Under the pieces are notes generated by a model. It did no database searches. It saw only the letters and a list, made by a program, of their open reading frames with translations, and was not told the DNA's origin. A DNA stretch of 64,000 nucleotides from Oxytricha trifallax (Eukaryota > Ciliophora > Spirotrichea > Sporadotrichida > Oxytrichidae). The stretch is taken from contig ARYC01000049.1 in the NCBI GenBank assembly GCA_000711775.1, forward strand, positions 124,001 through 188,000, read 5' to 3'. Below are positions 49,540 to 61,189 of the stretch, one piece after another (the stretch's first letter is position 1; every line of letters begins with the position of its first letter). The position numbers were made by a program, and so were the translations under genes.

Positions 49540-50222
49540 TTAATGCTTAAAAGATAATTTAATTCACTCCATCATTGTCAAGGATTAGAAGAATGTCACA
49601 AATTCACTTTTTTCCAAATGGAGCCAATCAAATTGGTACGGTAGGAAAATTATAAGAGATGACTTTGATGTGCTTATTAAAGAAAATAATCTCCAGAAAG
49701 CTCTTCAATCTGAGGAACTGAAGTAAATATGACGTCGCATCTTTTGAGGTACTAAAATCTTTACTTATAAAGTTCATTCCTCCTTATAACCATTGGAATT
49801 ATTCTTTTTTATACCAGTTAAAATTTTTGATTCAGAATATCAAAAAAAAAAGAAAAAGATAATAATTTTTGGATCCCCATCAACTTATAAGTAGTTATTG
49901 ATACATTCACTATAGTTGCTGCCGACTAAAGTTTTCGGCAACTGCAGATATTTCACATACATCGACTAACTTTACGACTTTCAAGGCTCAGGAAGCTTAA
50001 AATCCAAAAGAATTAGATGAAATCCAATAGGAATTAGAACGAGTTCTTTAAGCATATTTAGCAATACAATTCTCCACAAAAAATGACTAGGGATTCACTA
50101 AAGGTACCCCTCAAAATCTAAATAAAGTTTAGCCTAAGTTTTTACAGAAGTGTAGTCATAGAATTGGTAGAGCTGATACGCTGAGCAAGTTCAAAGAAAA
50201 CTTTAGTCGGCAGCAACTGTAA
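49540..50222 (+). pseudogene. Gene fragment, partly bounded by a 23-bp inverted repeat
   Basis: An early frame reads VTNSLFSKWSQSNWYGRKII and DDFDVLIKENNLQKALQSEE to a TGA near 49727. A later frame gives PLELFFFIPVKIFDSEYQ and SPSTYKQLLIHSLQLLPTKV, and another, from about 49937, gives PKELDEIQQELERVLQAYLA, FTKGTPQNLNKVQPKFLQK and RADTLSKFKENFSRQQLQ, ending in TGA at 50222. The last frame uses TAA/TAG as Gln in convincing contexts. The changes of frame may reflect decay or excisable DNA. No family recognised. Confidence 0.4.
49914..50218. repeat. Perfect 23-bp terminal inverted repeats, 305-bp unit
   Basis: AGTTGCTGCCGACTAAAG... at 49914-49936 is repeated exactly inverted at 50196-50218. The flanks outside are weakly inverted too (TTGATACATTCACTAT with TTATCGAATCATTAC on the other strand). 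The interior reads as protein (see the overlapping gene fragment), which is odd for a MITE. Confidence 0.8.
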
Positions 50223-50491
50223 TGATTCGATAAATATATAAATACAAATATATATAAAATAAACAAAAATTGTTATCATTCCTTGTTTAATAGATAATAA
50301 ATTCACTATTTACATATTATTCAGATGCTAAAAAAGCTTTCCTTTTTAAATATAAAATTAACAATATATTATATTTGAGATAATTACTTAAAGATTAACC
50401 ATATTCTTTTTAAGCTTTATTAAAAAATTTTAATAAGATGGATTTTTTTAAAATAATTCAATAAAAAAATTTATAAATAAATAATAATAAT

Positions 50492-50700
50492 ATGCCTGAT
50501 TAGAGTCCTCTGTGCCATTCAATAAATTTTTAAGTAACAAAAAAATATCTAGCTTTATATTTTTTATAGGAGCTGCAACTGCTAAGATTTGAGGTGTCAA
50601 CTAACAGGTAGTTCATAAACGTCACAAAGAGATTGGCACAGGATGAAAAAAAATTGAATGATAATGACGAAGTCAAAATGAATTTTTAGATATACTAATT
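50492..50700 (+). CDS. Small gene start with a 36-nt intron
   Basis: ATG 50492 reads MPDQSPLCHSINFQ, then an apparent intron GTAACAA...TTTTATAG (50534-50569), then ELQLLRFEVSTNRQFINVTK and RLAQDEKKLNDNDEVKMNF. The intron is a multiple of three with no TGA, so splicing is not forced by the frame, but its ends and AT-richness fit ciliate introns. The charged helical exon resembles small chaperone-like cofactors, which is only a guess. The 3' end runs into AT-rich DNA and is undefined. Confidence 0.4.
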
Positions 50701-51439
50701 TTATTGCTACTATACTATTGTTACTATTATTTATCATTTTTTATTTTATTTCAATTTATTCAAAAAACTTCATAAATATTATATTTTCGGATAATATATT
50801 TTCTTAACTACAAATACACGAATTAAAAATATTTTTGTAAGAACGAAAAAAATCTATAATGAATTATCAAAGTTAAAATTAGAAAATTTTGATTCCTTAG
50901 TCTAGAATTATTTACTAAATAGTTATTCTAAAGTAGTATATTTAAATACTAATTAGTTTTGGCAAATTTAATATACTATTTTTATTAAAAGTCAGATTAA
51001 ATTATTAAAGTCATAGTCATTATTATTTGTTAGAGTTAATTTTAAATAAATATTTAAATATTTAAATACTCATCTTTAATTATATTTATAATATTTCTAT
51101 TAAAATAAAGTTAAAATGCAGTTGTATTTGAATTCCTTAAGAATGATCATTATGCACATTTAATAATTTTAACAATAATTTAAATGAATGAATCCTTTTT
51201 ATAAAATAGACGTTGCAAAAACCGGGTTTTGGTAAGTATGCAGCACATTTTGGGGTTATAAAAATTATGTAGCATTTTTAATTAACTATTTATCTCTCAC
51301 TTAATTAACATTCATACCTAAAAGCTTCATTTTTATATATAATGCAAGTTAATGCTAAAGGTTTAAAGGGTATGTTTTGTTATCTGTTTTTAGAATGGCT
51401 TTCTATTTATTTTATTAATTGATTATAATATTTATTATA

Positions 51440-52530
51440 AGAAAAGTATAAATCTTTTTATCGTGAAGGATACTATAGAGAAGAAACCTTTTAGCCAGCA
51501 AATTTTATAAAAACCGTAAGCAATTAAAACAATATCAGCCAATAATGTTTAATAGCAATCAATAATGGATAACTTTAATTTTTCAAGAACATTTCAAAAG
51601 GGATCATCATCAAAACAAAATTAGGAGGAATAACGTATTATTTAAAATGTCTTTATTATATTTAGGAATATAAAGGGGTGTTCGACTTAAATGCTAATTA
51701 TTTTATGAGAAAAGGGCAATATCGATGAGAATTGGATTTAGTCGATGTTGGAATAATCGGATAGGATGATACTCTATAACTATCTTGTTCATAGCTTTCA
51801 CCATGAAGTTCTTGACCCAATAGATAAGATAATATAAAAGCAATAAGAAGCGCAATCAATTCGATGACTAGCATCAAATTAATACTCCAATCGCTTAAAA
51901 GATATTTTGCACTATCATATCAATCAATAGCCAAAAGCAAAAGATGTCAATTTTCTCATTTTAAAATCTAAAATCAAAAGTGAGTGATTATGTTGATTAA
52001 TGCCTTAAGACAGTGAAGTAGGAAGCAAAATAAATTGAAAATAATATGGTATTTTTTAAATTGATTTTAATACTGGATCTTAAGTAGAGAGATTAGTCAA
52101 ATAAACCATTAGAGTAATCTTGTAAAGCAATTGAATTTGAAAAAGAAGATAAGACTTATTTTCTTTGAAAAAAGTGCTGAAATACTGTGATTTAAAAAAG
52201 TCTTAGAGTTTCTAAATATAGATTGACGCAATTATTAATGCTATCAATAATCAAAGAGAAAGATTTTAAAGTTTACAAGATATCAAAAAAGATTCCATAT
52301 TCTTAGAAAGATTGCATTTGATACTATCTCTTCGAGAACAAAAGAATAGATACCATTAAATTTTTTGAGAATGATCATTATTAGAGATTCAAAATCAATA
52401 TATATATAAGAGAGCTGGTTAAGCTAATTCGTGTAGCACCTAGAGCTTAGCTACAAAAAGAATTTACAATATACAAACCAAAGAATTAAGCCTAAAATAT
52501 TCTTTAAAAATAATGTGCTGCCCATATCCT
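51440..52530 (+). pseudogene. Unrecognised long gene in several frames
   Basis: Successive plus-strand frames read TIEKKPFSQQILQKPQAIKT and SIMDNFNFSRTFQKGSSSKQ, then YIQEYKGVFDLNANYFMRKG, then a 120-codon stretch (NKKRNQFDDQHQINTPIAQK ... SCKAIEFEKEDKTYF) to about 52168, KKVLKYCDLKKSQSFQIQID and KDSIFLERLHLILSLREQKN, and lastly YIRELVKLIRVAPRAQLQKE. TAG/TAA as Gln recurs in plausible positions. About 350 codons with four or so breaks. No family recognised. Confidence 0.4.
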
Positions 52531-52539
52531 TTTTAAATA

Positions 52540-53373
52540 ATGAAGAAATGTGTAAATTTTATAAATATTGACGTAAGCAGCAAAAATGGAATGAAAATCT
52601 AAGAAGAGGATGGTAAGCCTAAGAAAGAAAATGCTATGGCTCAAGTTTAGCGGATTAAAGCTGTAAATGTTATTGGAGGTGTTAGTTTTAAAGAAGACAT
52701 TTACTTTACTGTAAAGTGTGGAAGCAATATTACTAAAATATATTTGAAATGGTAAATTTACAATAACTAATAAACTTTTAAATTATTCAAATATTTAACA
52801 GCCATGTATTTGAGACTATTATAAATCAAATTAGGGAGTAAGTAAACAGGATTCAAGCTTTCTGTTTAAACTGTTTTAATCTTAAATTAATTATTGCTTT
52901 AATGTAAAAAATTTGATCAAATTATCAATTATATTAAATAAAAAGATATTATTGCTCTAAATATGGAGTATGTTAACACAAAAAATATTAATTTTAGACA
53001 TCAATTTTTCAACTCATTAAACAACAACAATAATACTAATTACTTTACCAATAATAATAACTACAAATACAACTACAACTACCACAAAAACTACTACAAC
53101 TAAAAACTTAAACCCCTTTTTTTTAATTAAAAGAAATAACAAAATACTTACCTACCACTATTTTGGCAATACTACAGATAGAAGTTTAAACCAAAATCTT
53201 AAATGAAATCTGTGTTAGTAATATTAGATATATTGTAATTGTACCTCAATCTAATCACATCGAAGATTGATGTGACTTCCTCTTCTACAGCTTGTTATTA
53301 TACTCTTCTTCATTTTCATCATCGGAATGAGCGTGGATATCATCTGCCTTACTACTCTCCACATATCTCTTGA
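52540..53373 (+). CDS. 277-codon ORF, partly repeat-derived
   Basis: ATG 52540 to TGA 53371 is fully open in the ciliate code. The first 65 codons look genuine: MKKCVNFINIDVSSKNGMKI, KENAMAQVQRIKAVNVIGG, SFKEDIYFTVKCGSNITKIY. From 52735 to 52960 the DNA is a dispersed repeat with an inverted partner near 56.9 kb, followed by an Asn/Tyr-rich run (NNNNNTNYFTNNNN) made by AAC/AAT repeats. The last 110 bp overlap a more convincing minus-strand gene end. The true gene therefore probably covers only the 5' quarter. Confidence 0.35.
52735..52960. repeat. Dispersed repeat, inverted partner at 56840-57070
   Basis: CTAAAATATATTTGAAATGG through 'aacaggattcaagct' and beyond is found in reverse orientation at about 56840-57070 with roughly 85-90% identity by eye. 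No terminal repeats were seen. Confidence 0.75.
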
Positions 53374-53620
53374 ACAAATGCCTTGCTAAATCAACTCCAG
53401 TAAATGGAATTGGTTCGTCTCTTCCAAGTGATTGCATGTCAAGCTAACAGGCAATTATTTTCTCCGTGAATGTGACTTATTCTTTTGCTCATATCGTTGA
53501 AGTAAAATTCTAAGACTGTGAGCTTTACTGAAAAATTCTTGAATGTCATATGTGTCTCTCCATACTTTATACCGAATGTGTAGCTCTACTCTCAGCATCT
53601 CTGTGATGTTTTCTTGTCTA
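53255..53620 (-). pseudogene. C-terminal gene fragment with acidic tail
   Basis: On the minus strand, MTFKNFSVKLTVLEFYFNDM in one frame is followed by KIIACQLDMQSLGRDEPIPF, TGVDLARHLFKRYVESSKAD and HSDDENEEEYNNKLQKRKSH in another, ending SSM at the TGA at 53255. The acidic, basic-ended tail looks like a true protein C-terminus. Two or three frame changes. Its upstream (right) side is cut by the palindromic element starting at 53629. Family unknown. Confidence 0.45.
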
Positions 53621-53628
53621 GTTCAATA

Positions 53629-54046
53629 TTGTAGAAATACATTTGAATTTGGGAAATTAATTATAAAAAATATTAAATATAAATCAAATTAGTGGCAGTA
53701 ATAGTTGGCCAATTTAAACGATTTTGGGCTCATTCTCTTAGAAAATTCAAAATTAGCTGGACTTTGTTATTGGCGGTACAATTTTATCGCATCGAGGGAA
53801 TGATATAACTTGAGTTTAATGTGAGTAAATATTCAATAAATATAAATAAGTTTAATTAAACTCAAGTTATATCACTCCCTCGATGCGATAAAATTGTACC
53901 GCCAATAACAAAGTCCAGCTAATTTTGAAATTTCTAAGAGAATGAGCCCAAAATCGTTTAAATTGGCCAACTATTACTGCCACTAATTTGATTTATATTT
54001 AATATTTTTTATAATTAATTTCCCAAATTCAAATGTATTTCTACAA
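53629..54046. repeat. Palindromic element, TTGTAG family, second member
   Basis: Ends TTGTAGAAATACATTTGAA and its inverse; arms of about 190 bp are nearly identical, with the inner block CCTCGATGCGATAAAATTGT. AATA flanks both sides (53625-53628 and 54047-54050), a possible 4-bp target duplication. It shares ends and the CGATGCGATA core with 29049-29452. Confidence 0.88.
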
Positions 54047-54073
54047 AATATACCAAATTATACAAATGTTTAG

Positions 54074-54889
54074 ATATATGTTCACACCGAGGTACCCCCA
54101 TCCAAATATTTATTTTAATTTTGAAGTTAATTTTAATTTTTGGCAACTCTTACTACGTGCTTCTACTTTTCAAGCGAAATACTTCCATAAGAAATACTTA
54201 TTTTATTTGAGTTTACTTTATCTAGATTTTTAGCAGATTTTATTGAGTAAATAATTATAAACACATAAAAAGTTGAAGAGATCTATTCAACCTAAGTCAT
54301 CAACATTAGATTTAAATATAAAGATCTACAAGAATAAAAATTATTTACAACATATTATATGAACAAATTTGAAATTGATTATTATAAGATTTAACAATTT
54401 GAAATAATAATAAAAATATTAACAAACATAATCAATTTCAAATTTGTTCATATAATATGTTGTAAATAATTTTTATTCTTGTAGATCTTTATATTTAAAT
54501 CTAATGTTGATGACTTAGGTTGAATAGATCTCTTCAACTTTTTATGTGTTTATAATTATTTACTCAATAAAATCTGCTAAAAATCTAGATAAAGTAAACT
54601 CAAATAAAATAAGTATTTCTTATGGAAGTATTTCGCTTGAAAAGTAGAAGCACGTAGTAAGAGTTGCCAAAAATTAAAATTAACTTCAAAATTAAAATAA
54701 ATATGATGTTTCAAATTTTTGAAAAATTTATGTCATTTTATAAGTAATCTTTGTAAATAGAGTGAGTTGTCGTGAAAGCAGTCGATTCAGACCTTGTGAG
54801 TATGATTTTTCATTTAAAAATGAGTATATTAGAGGGACTTTATTTTTGAGGTGGGGGAGGGGTGGGAGTACCTCGGTGTGAACATATAT
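54074..54889. repeat. Palindromic element, ATATATGTTCACACC family
   Basis: Tips ATATATGTTCACACCGAGGT on both sides (inverted). Long arms match almost perfectly from about 54100 to the centre near 54390 and back to about 54700. The right arm then carries about 160 bp extra (54700-54860), ending in a G-rich run GGTGGGGGAGGGGTGGGAG. Only 27 bp separate it from the previous palindrome. Confidence 0.88.
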
Positions 54890-55090
54890 GGTGAGCTATA
54901 GAATAAAAAGGAACTTTTCATTACAATTCTTTGGCGTCAATCTTTGAAAATGATCATATAAAAACAGTACCAAATGCAATTGAGTTAATCAAACAAGTTT
55001 CATTATCTTTCTTGTTCAATAATCTTTTCAATTACAATAATATATAATTACAAAATTAAACCAATAAACACATTTCATCAATCTATTAAA

Positions 55091-55552
55091 TCAGATTATT
55101 TTCTCCCTGACTTACTTAATTAAACATTAAACACACTTTTGAATCATCTGTTTAGTCGTTTACTTGCTTATTTTTTAATATTTTTCCAAACAGAGTAACA
55201 GATAAATGAGGACCTGTTGACCTGTTTATCTGTTTATTTTAATTTTTTAATTTGATAATGTTTATAAAAATTATTATTATAATAATAATTGAATCACATC
55301 GAGATCTTTGGGAGCACCGATCTTATTTATGCGTTAATATTTAAGGGTCAAACCCTTCTCATTCGGGAATCTTCTGTTTTCTTCGTATACTGACTCTTTA
55401 GTCATCTTCTTCTTCCTCCTTTTGTTTTGTTTTGTCTTTTCTTTCTGAAATTTCCTCTTTTCCACCCATTTCTTCCTCTTTTCTTTATAAAAAGGTTTAG
55501 ATGTTGACTCCATATTCTTTGAATATGAATTTGTGGTTAAAGTGTTTGACAT
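55091..55552 (-). CDS. Basic 153-codon ORF, function unknown
   Basis: ATG 55552 to TGA 55091 is open only in the ciliate code. It reads MSNTLTTNSYSKNMESTSKP, then a run of basic residues (KEKRKKWVEKRKFQKEKTKQ, RRKKKMTKESVYEENRRF), KIGAPKDLDVIQ, and a Gln-rich helical end. The Lys/Arg tract would suit nuclear or RNA contact. The second half is AT-rich and may be fortuitously open. It may belong to the fragmented gene just to the right. Confidence 0.4.
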
Positions 55553-55679
55553 TTACTAAGAATTATAGTTGTTTTTTCTGATTTGTCCTTTCATTATTGT
55601 CGTTATAATTTTGATAAAGTCAAATTTGATGAATAGGCATGTTTTTGGAAGCATTTTATGTGTAAATTTACCTAGTTAA

Positions 55680-56850
55680 GATGATCATGATGGTATCAAA
55701 AAATTTATTTGCAAGCTTAGTCATTAGCTGTTATGGTCCTTAGGAGGCAGAGATTAATTAGTTTAATTAGCTCTCTTTTTTCTTTTTTTGGATCGACCAT
55801 GCTGTCAGATTTTTTTATAATGAAAGCTGATAGTGCGCTGTCGTCTAAGCTTAATTTTTTTAGTAATAAGTTTTTATCGAGTATTTTGTATACTCCGAAA
55901 ATCGCTAGAGAGATAATTTTAATGGGTTGTATAAATTAGTTTCTATTGTGTTTAATTAGACTGTGATACATGACTTTCTGGAGTAGAACCTCTCTTGTAG
56001 CTGTGCTCTGCTTATGCTTCCCATTGTATGTGTGTTAGATCTTTCTAGTTGATCCTAATAATAATAATATTCTTTTAATAGTTTTAATTAGAATCCAAAT
56101 TTAGAACAAAACCTTAATTTTTTAGGTTCCTTATTTCGTAATAATACTGACTAGTGACGCATTTGACGTCATTGTTAAAAAGTGTATTTTGACGCTTGTT
56201 TTCAAATAAACTTGAGGTTTGGTTGTAATGGAGTTGGGTCATCTAGATTTTGCCTGTATAGCTAGACTCATCAAAGTGGTTGTAGTTTTCATTTTTTTCC
56301 ATTGATCTCTAGTCTTCTTCATTTTCTGAGTAGATAACTTTCTTAGTTATCATTTATCTATTTAGATTTTGGGTAATAAAATCAAATATATGTGGGGCTG
56401 GTACTCTGTCTGCTGAGTTTCTATCGAAGCCAACTCTGTCTAAAAGGTCTGAGTAATTTTCAGAGCAGTAAGAGTTTTGTATATTTTCTCTGAACTGAGA
56501 TTTTCATTCAGCCTATTGGGGTTTTATGAACTTGTTATTTATTGTTGATAATAACCTTAAAAGTTGAAGAAATTGTTGGGTCCAGAAGTGAACTATGTAT
56601 GGCACAAGAATTTTCTTCCATGTATTAAGTCTTAGTAAGTTGTATCTGGAACTCATTTGTTAGCTTGTAGCCTTTTCTGATGATGTTTCTTTCAAGCAAC
56701 AAAAGTTATTATTTCTTGCATGTAAAGTCTCTATTGTTATTTGTTTACTTTTATAAGCTGAAATACATCATCGTGTGTTAGGTGTGAGACATTCTGATTT
56801 TCGATGTCAACTTAGATGATATCTCTCTGTATTTTGCTCTAAATATCAAT
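55680..56850 (-). pseudogene. Long unrecognised gene, fragmented
   Basis: Reading leftwards, successive frames give SHLTHDDVFQLIKVNKQQQR, ERNIIRKGYKLTNEFQIQLT, CAIHSSLLDPTISSTFKVII, then a long clean stretch: NIQNSYCSENYSDLLDRVGF, NSADRVPAPHIFDFITQNLN, VIYSENEEDQRSMEKNENYN. Last come FGVYKILDKNLLLKKLSLDD, SALSAFIIKKSDSMVDPKKE and LIKLINLCLLRTITANDQAC to a TGA near 55690. About 380 codons, two or three frame changes and one TGA. GC is higher than the flanks. The ordered acidic and helical segments look like a real host protein, but I recognise no domain. Confidence 0.45.
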
Positions 56851-57070
56851 TCTGTGTTTTTTTTTATTTTTATTTAATTTTAATTATTAATTTGAGAAAA
56901 TTTTTGACATTAAAACAATAATTAATTTTAAATTAAACAGTTAGCTTGAATCCTGTTTACTTGCTCCCTGATTTGATTTTTTATACTTTAAATTGCATGG
57001 CTGTTTAATATTTGAATAATTTAAAAGTTTATTAGTTATTGTAAATTTCCCATTTCAAATATATTTTAGT
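56840..57070. repeat. Dispersed repeat, inverted partner of 52735-52960
   Basis: Reverse complement of the 52.7-kb repeat, including AACAGGATTCAAGC and the TAAACTTTTAAATTATTC block. Confidence 0.75.
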
Positions 57071-57079
57071 TATAATAGT

Positions 57080-59740
57080 CTAATTGAATGGAATTTATAT
57101 TGAAGCTAATGATTGATCTTGAGCTTATTCTCAAAATTTGGAGAAACTAGACAATTGTATTGTTGATAATGCTGTATATCATCGGATTTAAAATATTATA
57201 GCAAGAGTTCTCAATTTATAAAATTCCCATCGTGTTTCTAAAACCTTATTAGTTTTTTCTATCTCCTGTTGAAAAGTTTTTCGCTTTTATTAAGAAAGAT
57301 ACAAAATAGAATTTTGATTTTAGAAATTAGTCAATGTCAAATTTTGAATTCTTCTTCTTTCTACGAAATACTTTTAGCATTTAAACTATGATGTTTCTTG
57401 CAAGTTACTACATCTCTCTTTATTTTTTCGTGGTTCTAAGATTCATTTCACTCAGCTTTAAATAGTGCCTTGCATTTTCTGTTGCTTTAAGGAATGTGAA
57501 CGATTGAAGTGTTCAGCACAATGTCTTCATTTTACCAAGTATCTGATTATGATATTATTATGTACAAAATATCTTAATTTTGAACCATATTATTTTAAAT
57601 ACTATATCCATTTATTTTTATCATTCTTAGAGTACAACTAAACTAAAATCAGAATTTTTCTTATATAGTGATACATAATTTGTGGGCATCTTACTTTTAC
57701 TTTTATTTTTAGAATATTTATCTCATTTATTCCCTCATTTATTTTATTTGTGATATTTACAACTCAAAAAAACCTATCGAAATTTGAAGTTTAAATAATT
57801 CAAAATGATCATTATATAGAAACCTAAATATACTAAATAGTTCAAACTACTTTTATTTTCAAAATTTATTTCATCTCCCTCTATAGCAATTAGAAAAATT
57901 ACTTAAATTTTTCAGTAATTGATTAATTATTCAAGAATAGTAATATATATATATGTTATTTAATTCATAAATAATTAAAACTTATAATGCTTGTAAAGGA
58001 AGTATATTAGAGAAAATTTTAACTATCAATAAGTTTTAACAATTTTCAAATTTAAACATATATTATAATCTAAAGATAAAGATACCAAATAAAAATGACT
58101 TCATTTTATTAATAAAAATAGGTAAAATATTAACTATTAAAAGAAAAAATATTTTATAGGCATATGAAAGAAAGCATATATCAAAAATCAAGTACATTTA
58201 TTCATACTAGCTATGTTAAAAATATAAATTTCGACCTAGCTTATCAATTTTATATATTTTTTAAAACATTATTATAATTGGTATAAGTTTCTGGTATTAA
58301 TTATCTACTCCTAAAATATCAAAAATTTCTATGAATGCTGGCCTACTATAATAATATTGAATGTGCGTGAAGGGCTTAAAATAAAAAAATTTAGTAATCA
58401 AGAGACTTTCTTAATTGATAATTTACTCCAAGCAATATATTAAAATTTATCTTTTGCATTTTCAATATAAGGTGTGATCATACTTTTCTGCATAATTTTC
58501 AAGGAATTTTAGTTTTTTATACCAAAAAGAAGAAAGTACTGAAAAGTTTCAAATAGTTTACTCTCAAATTTTACATATTTGAAGCAAGTTTTTAGCGGCT
58601 AATAAAAGATTGGCAAAGATCTTCCTAATATAATTCGAACTTATAGGCCTAATCTTTGATCAACATTCTAATAATATTTTTTCCGATTTTTTATTATTAA
58701 GCCTAAATTATTTGTAACTAAAAATATTTACTAATTTCTATTGTATAAATAAATTTTACTTTGTAACTAAATAGTGAATATTTTATTCGTTCTTAATATC
58801 ATTCAAGTTCCCTCAACTACTGTTTGATTTATAAAGGGTTATATATTAAAAACTCAAGACCCCTTAATGAAGTTTATAAGTTCTTTGATTTGTAGGGAAT
58901 TTGTAAGAGGTTGGGGTTATTAACAGGTTTTAATGTGAAATATATAGTAAAATTATTTGATTTTATCATTCAATAAGCACTTTTAGATTATGTGGAAGAT
59001 AATAGATCTGAAGTTTATTTTACATAACAACAACTCTATCTTATCTACAGAAATCTCTTATCGTGAGTTTTGCTATATTATTATTGATTCTTTCATTTGT
59101 TTTATTGATTGAGACACTCTTGTTTTGTCTATAAACTACTTAATTATTTGATTTGCATCTTTCTCGCAATTTGTAGAGTAGAAATTGTTGCGAGGCATAT
59201 CGCACTCTATTATTAAACGAATATAATAAAAATGAGGAGGTTTTAGAAAAATAAATGAAAAATACAATTTAAAATGTAAACACAAGATAAAATTAGATTA
59301 ATGTTTTTTAAAAGTCGATATTTTGAATTAATATTAAGTACTTATTTATTAACTTTTATTGATTAATCAAACATGGAAAAATTCCATTTTTATTTAAATC
59401 ACTTTTCCAAACTTGATTCTATTTTTGAGAACGAACTTTTCTTGCTGCTTAATATCTTATGCTCTTTTAAAATGTGAAAGTTTCGAAAAAAATATAGATA
59501 TTTTCAACATATCTTCAAGGTATCTTCAGGATATATTCCCTAAAAATTAGGGAAAAATTGGATTTAGTAACAATAACAATAAGAGTCCACTAGGATTAGA
59601 TAACTTTAAAGAGAAGTATCTAAATTAATCTATGCAAGTACCGGAATTTTCTTGCATTATATTTTAATCAGGATTTTAGTGAACTCTGATGCTAAGAGGT
59701 TGCGTGCTATCCTCAAATACACTAATTTGCTTGCTTATTA
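57080..59740. other. AT-rich gene-poor stretch
   Basis: No gene recognised. The 59.4-59.74 kb part could hold worn remains of TBE-like copy 2, but I could not align it. Confidence 0.45.
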
Positions 59741-59755
59741 AAGCTCCGCAACTTA

Positions 59756-60462
59756 GTAGTAGTAGTAATGAGTAATCTCAAATTAAATTTAACATATCAC
59801 TGTTTAATACTAAAATCAAACCATCAATCTTAGTCGTGACGTAGACGTATCTGAAGTGAGTTGACGTGGCAATCAATGACGTGGCAAGTCGTGAACTAGA
59901 AAACTCCGAAAAACCACCTAGCCCCCCATTCCACATTTCCCTGTACCGAGATGTAAAATCAGAGATAAGAGCCTAGCGAACTAGGAGTATCCCCCACAGA
60001 GCTCGTAGAGATCTGCTTCCTGTAAACAATTAAAGGGGAGTCTGGAGAAAACGCTTACCAGGTTCCACCGCTGCTGAGATAGTAGTCTCTGTCCTTTCGC
60101 TGTGGTAGCCTCATTAACCCGACCTGGTGTGGGAGAAAAATCATTATCGTTGGCTTCTATGGTTCTCATCGTCTCACTTTTGAAGGTTGAGCACCACCTT
60201 CATCCTGCTCCCTATTACCTAGGAAGCTGAACTCACGCCAGGAAGCTCATCTAATGCAGGGAAATCCTTAGCGTGCAGACGACTCGAGGAGTCTAGGATC
60301 TGACAGATTGAACCCCGCCGACTGGCCCCTAATGCGGTGAACCCAGCAACCCCCTGCCTACCCTCAGCAGGCCTTAGTGTAGTAGAAAGCTCTATTAGAA
60401 AGTCTCCAGCCTCGGGCCCCTGTGGGTCACCCTATCCTTATAACTTTCTAATTTAATAATAT
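59756..60462 (-). mobile_element. GC-rich retroposon-like insertion with 14-bp target duplication
   Basis: The 14-mer AGCTCCGCAACTTA occurs at 59742-59755 and 60463-60476, exactly flanking a 707-bp insert. The insert is about half G+C over most of its length, against roughly a quarter around it. Its left end, next to the duplication, is a GTAGTAGTAGTA run, i.e. a (TAC)n tail if the element lies on minus. Long, variable target duplications and a simple-repeat tail are marks of target-primed reverse transcription (LINE 5'-truncation or SINE). A 63-codon minus frame (60169-59981; VNEATTAKGQRLLSQQRWNL) and a tRNA-B-box-like GGTTCAATCT (near 60308) were seen, neither decisive. Confidence 0.7.
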
Positions 60463-60531
60463 AGCTCCGCAACTTAAAGAGGCTCTTTTGCTTTTATTTT
60501 ATTAAACAACTTCAATTGAGTTTCTTAAACT

Positions 60532-60807
60532 TCAATTTTATTTATTTTTTGTGGACTTTTTAGTAGATGCTTCATTAAATCTCATGTATGTAAAGTAGTA
60601 TTCATAATTTCCTTTGATTTTATCATACTTTAAATAAACGGTTAGCTTGACTTTTCTATGCTCTTTCTTATGCTTCTGACATCTTAATTAAAGTGCAAAG
60701 TCCCTCTCACATTTCTCACAAAAATATACTTCAAATTCCTCTGCTTAAAATGTAATTTCATTAATACCTTTCTCCTCCTCTCTGCCTTCCACACACTTAT
60801 TTGCCAT
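60532..60807 (-). CDS. Zinc-finger ORF of TBE-like copy 2
   Basis: ATG 60807 to TGA 60532, 91 codons, unbroken. MANKCVEGREEEKGINEIT is followed by a C2H2 finger, YFCEKCERDFALQLRCQKHK KEH, and a basic tail (TVYLKYDKIKGNYEYYFTYM, STKKSTKNKQ). It corresponds to the zinc-finger half of the 57-kDa-type ORF of copies 1 and 3. No kinase domain follows: the reading ends about 55 bp before the target duplication of the GC-rich insertion. A DNA-binding protein of the transposon is the simplest guess. Confidence 0.6.
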
Positions 60808-60847
60808 TTATTTTCTATTATTGATTTCTATTTTAATAACAGAGATC

Positions 60848-60979
60848 TCAAGTGATAGCTCTGGTAGTTCTTTATGAGAGTTTCATCTCACAGCTATCAC
60901 ACTTTTTATTGCTGCCAAAGGTATGTCTCATTTAGTTTGATGGAAGTGCTGTTGTTTTACTTAAAATGTTAGCGCTCAT
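60848..60979 (-). CDS. Short N-terminal ORF (MSAN) of TBE-like copy 2
   Basis: ATG 60979 to TGA 60848, 43 codons: MSANILSKTTALPSNQM, CDSCEMKLSQRTTRAIT. The MSAN start and position match the start of the zinc-finger/kinase ORF in copy 1. It is thus probably the broken-off N-terminus of the gene at 60532-60807 rather than a separate protein. Confidence 0.5.
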
Positions 60980-61189
60980 ATTTATATTTGAATTTAAAAT
61001 TATAAAACTGCATCTATAACTGAGAGCTTATATGAGAGCTTTGCAAGCCTTAAAGTTTAAAGGGAAGTTCTTAGAGTATTAGAGAAGAAATATGAGTGTT
61101 AAGATACAATCCAGCACTAAATATGGGGAAGGAAGTAACCATTTTTACTTTCAATAATAAGTTGATTTAAGTATGTACCTATATAGGAG

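Noticed and set aside
60300-60320. tRNA gene or tRNA-derived SINE in the GC-rich insertion
   Set aside because: Only a B-box-like GGTTCAATCT was seen; no A box at the right distance and no cloverleaf could be drawn.
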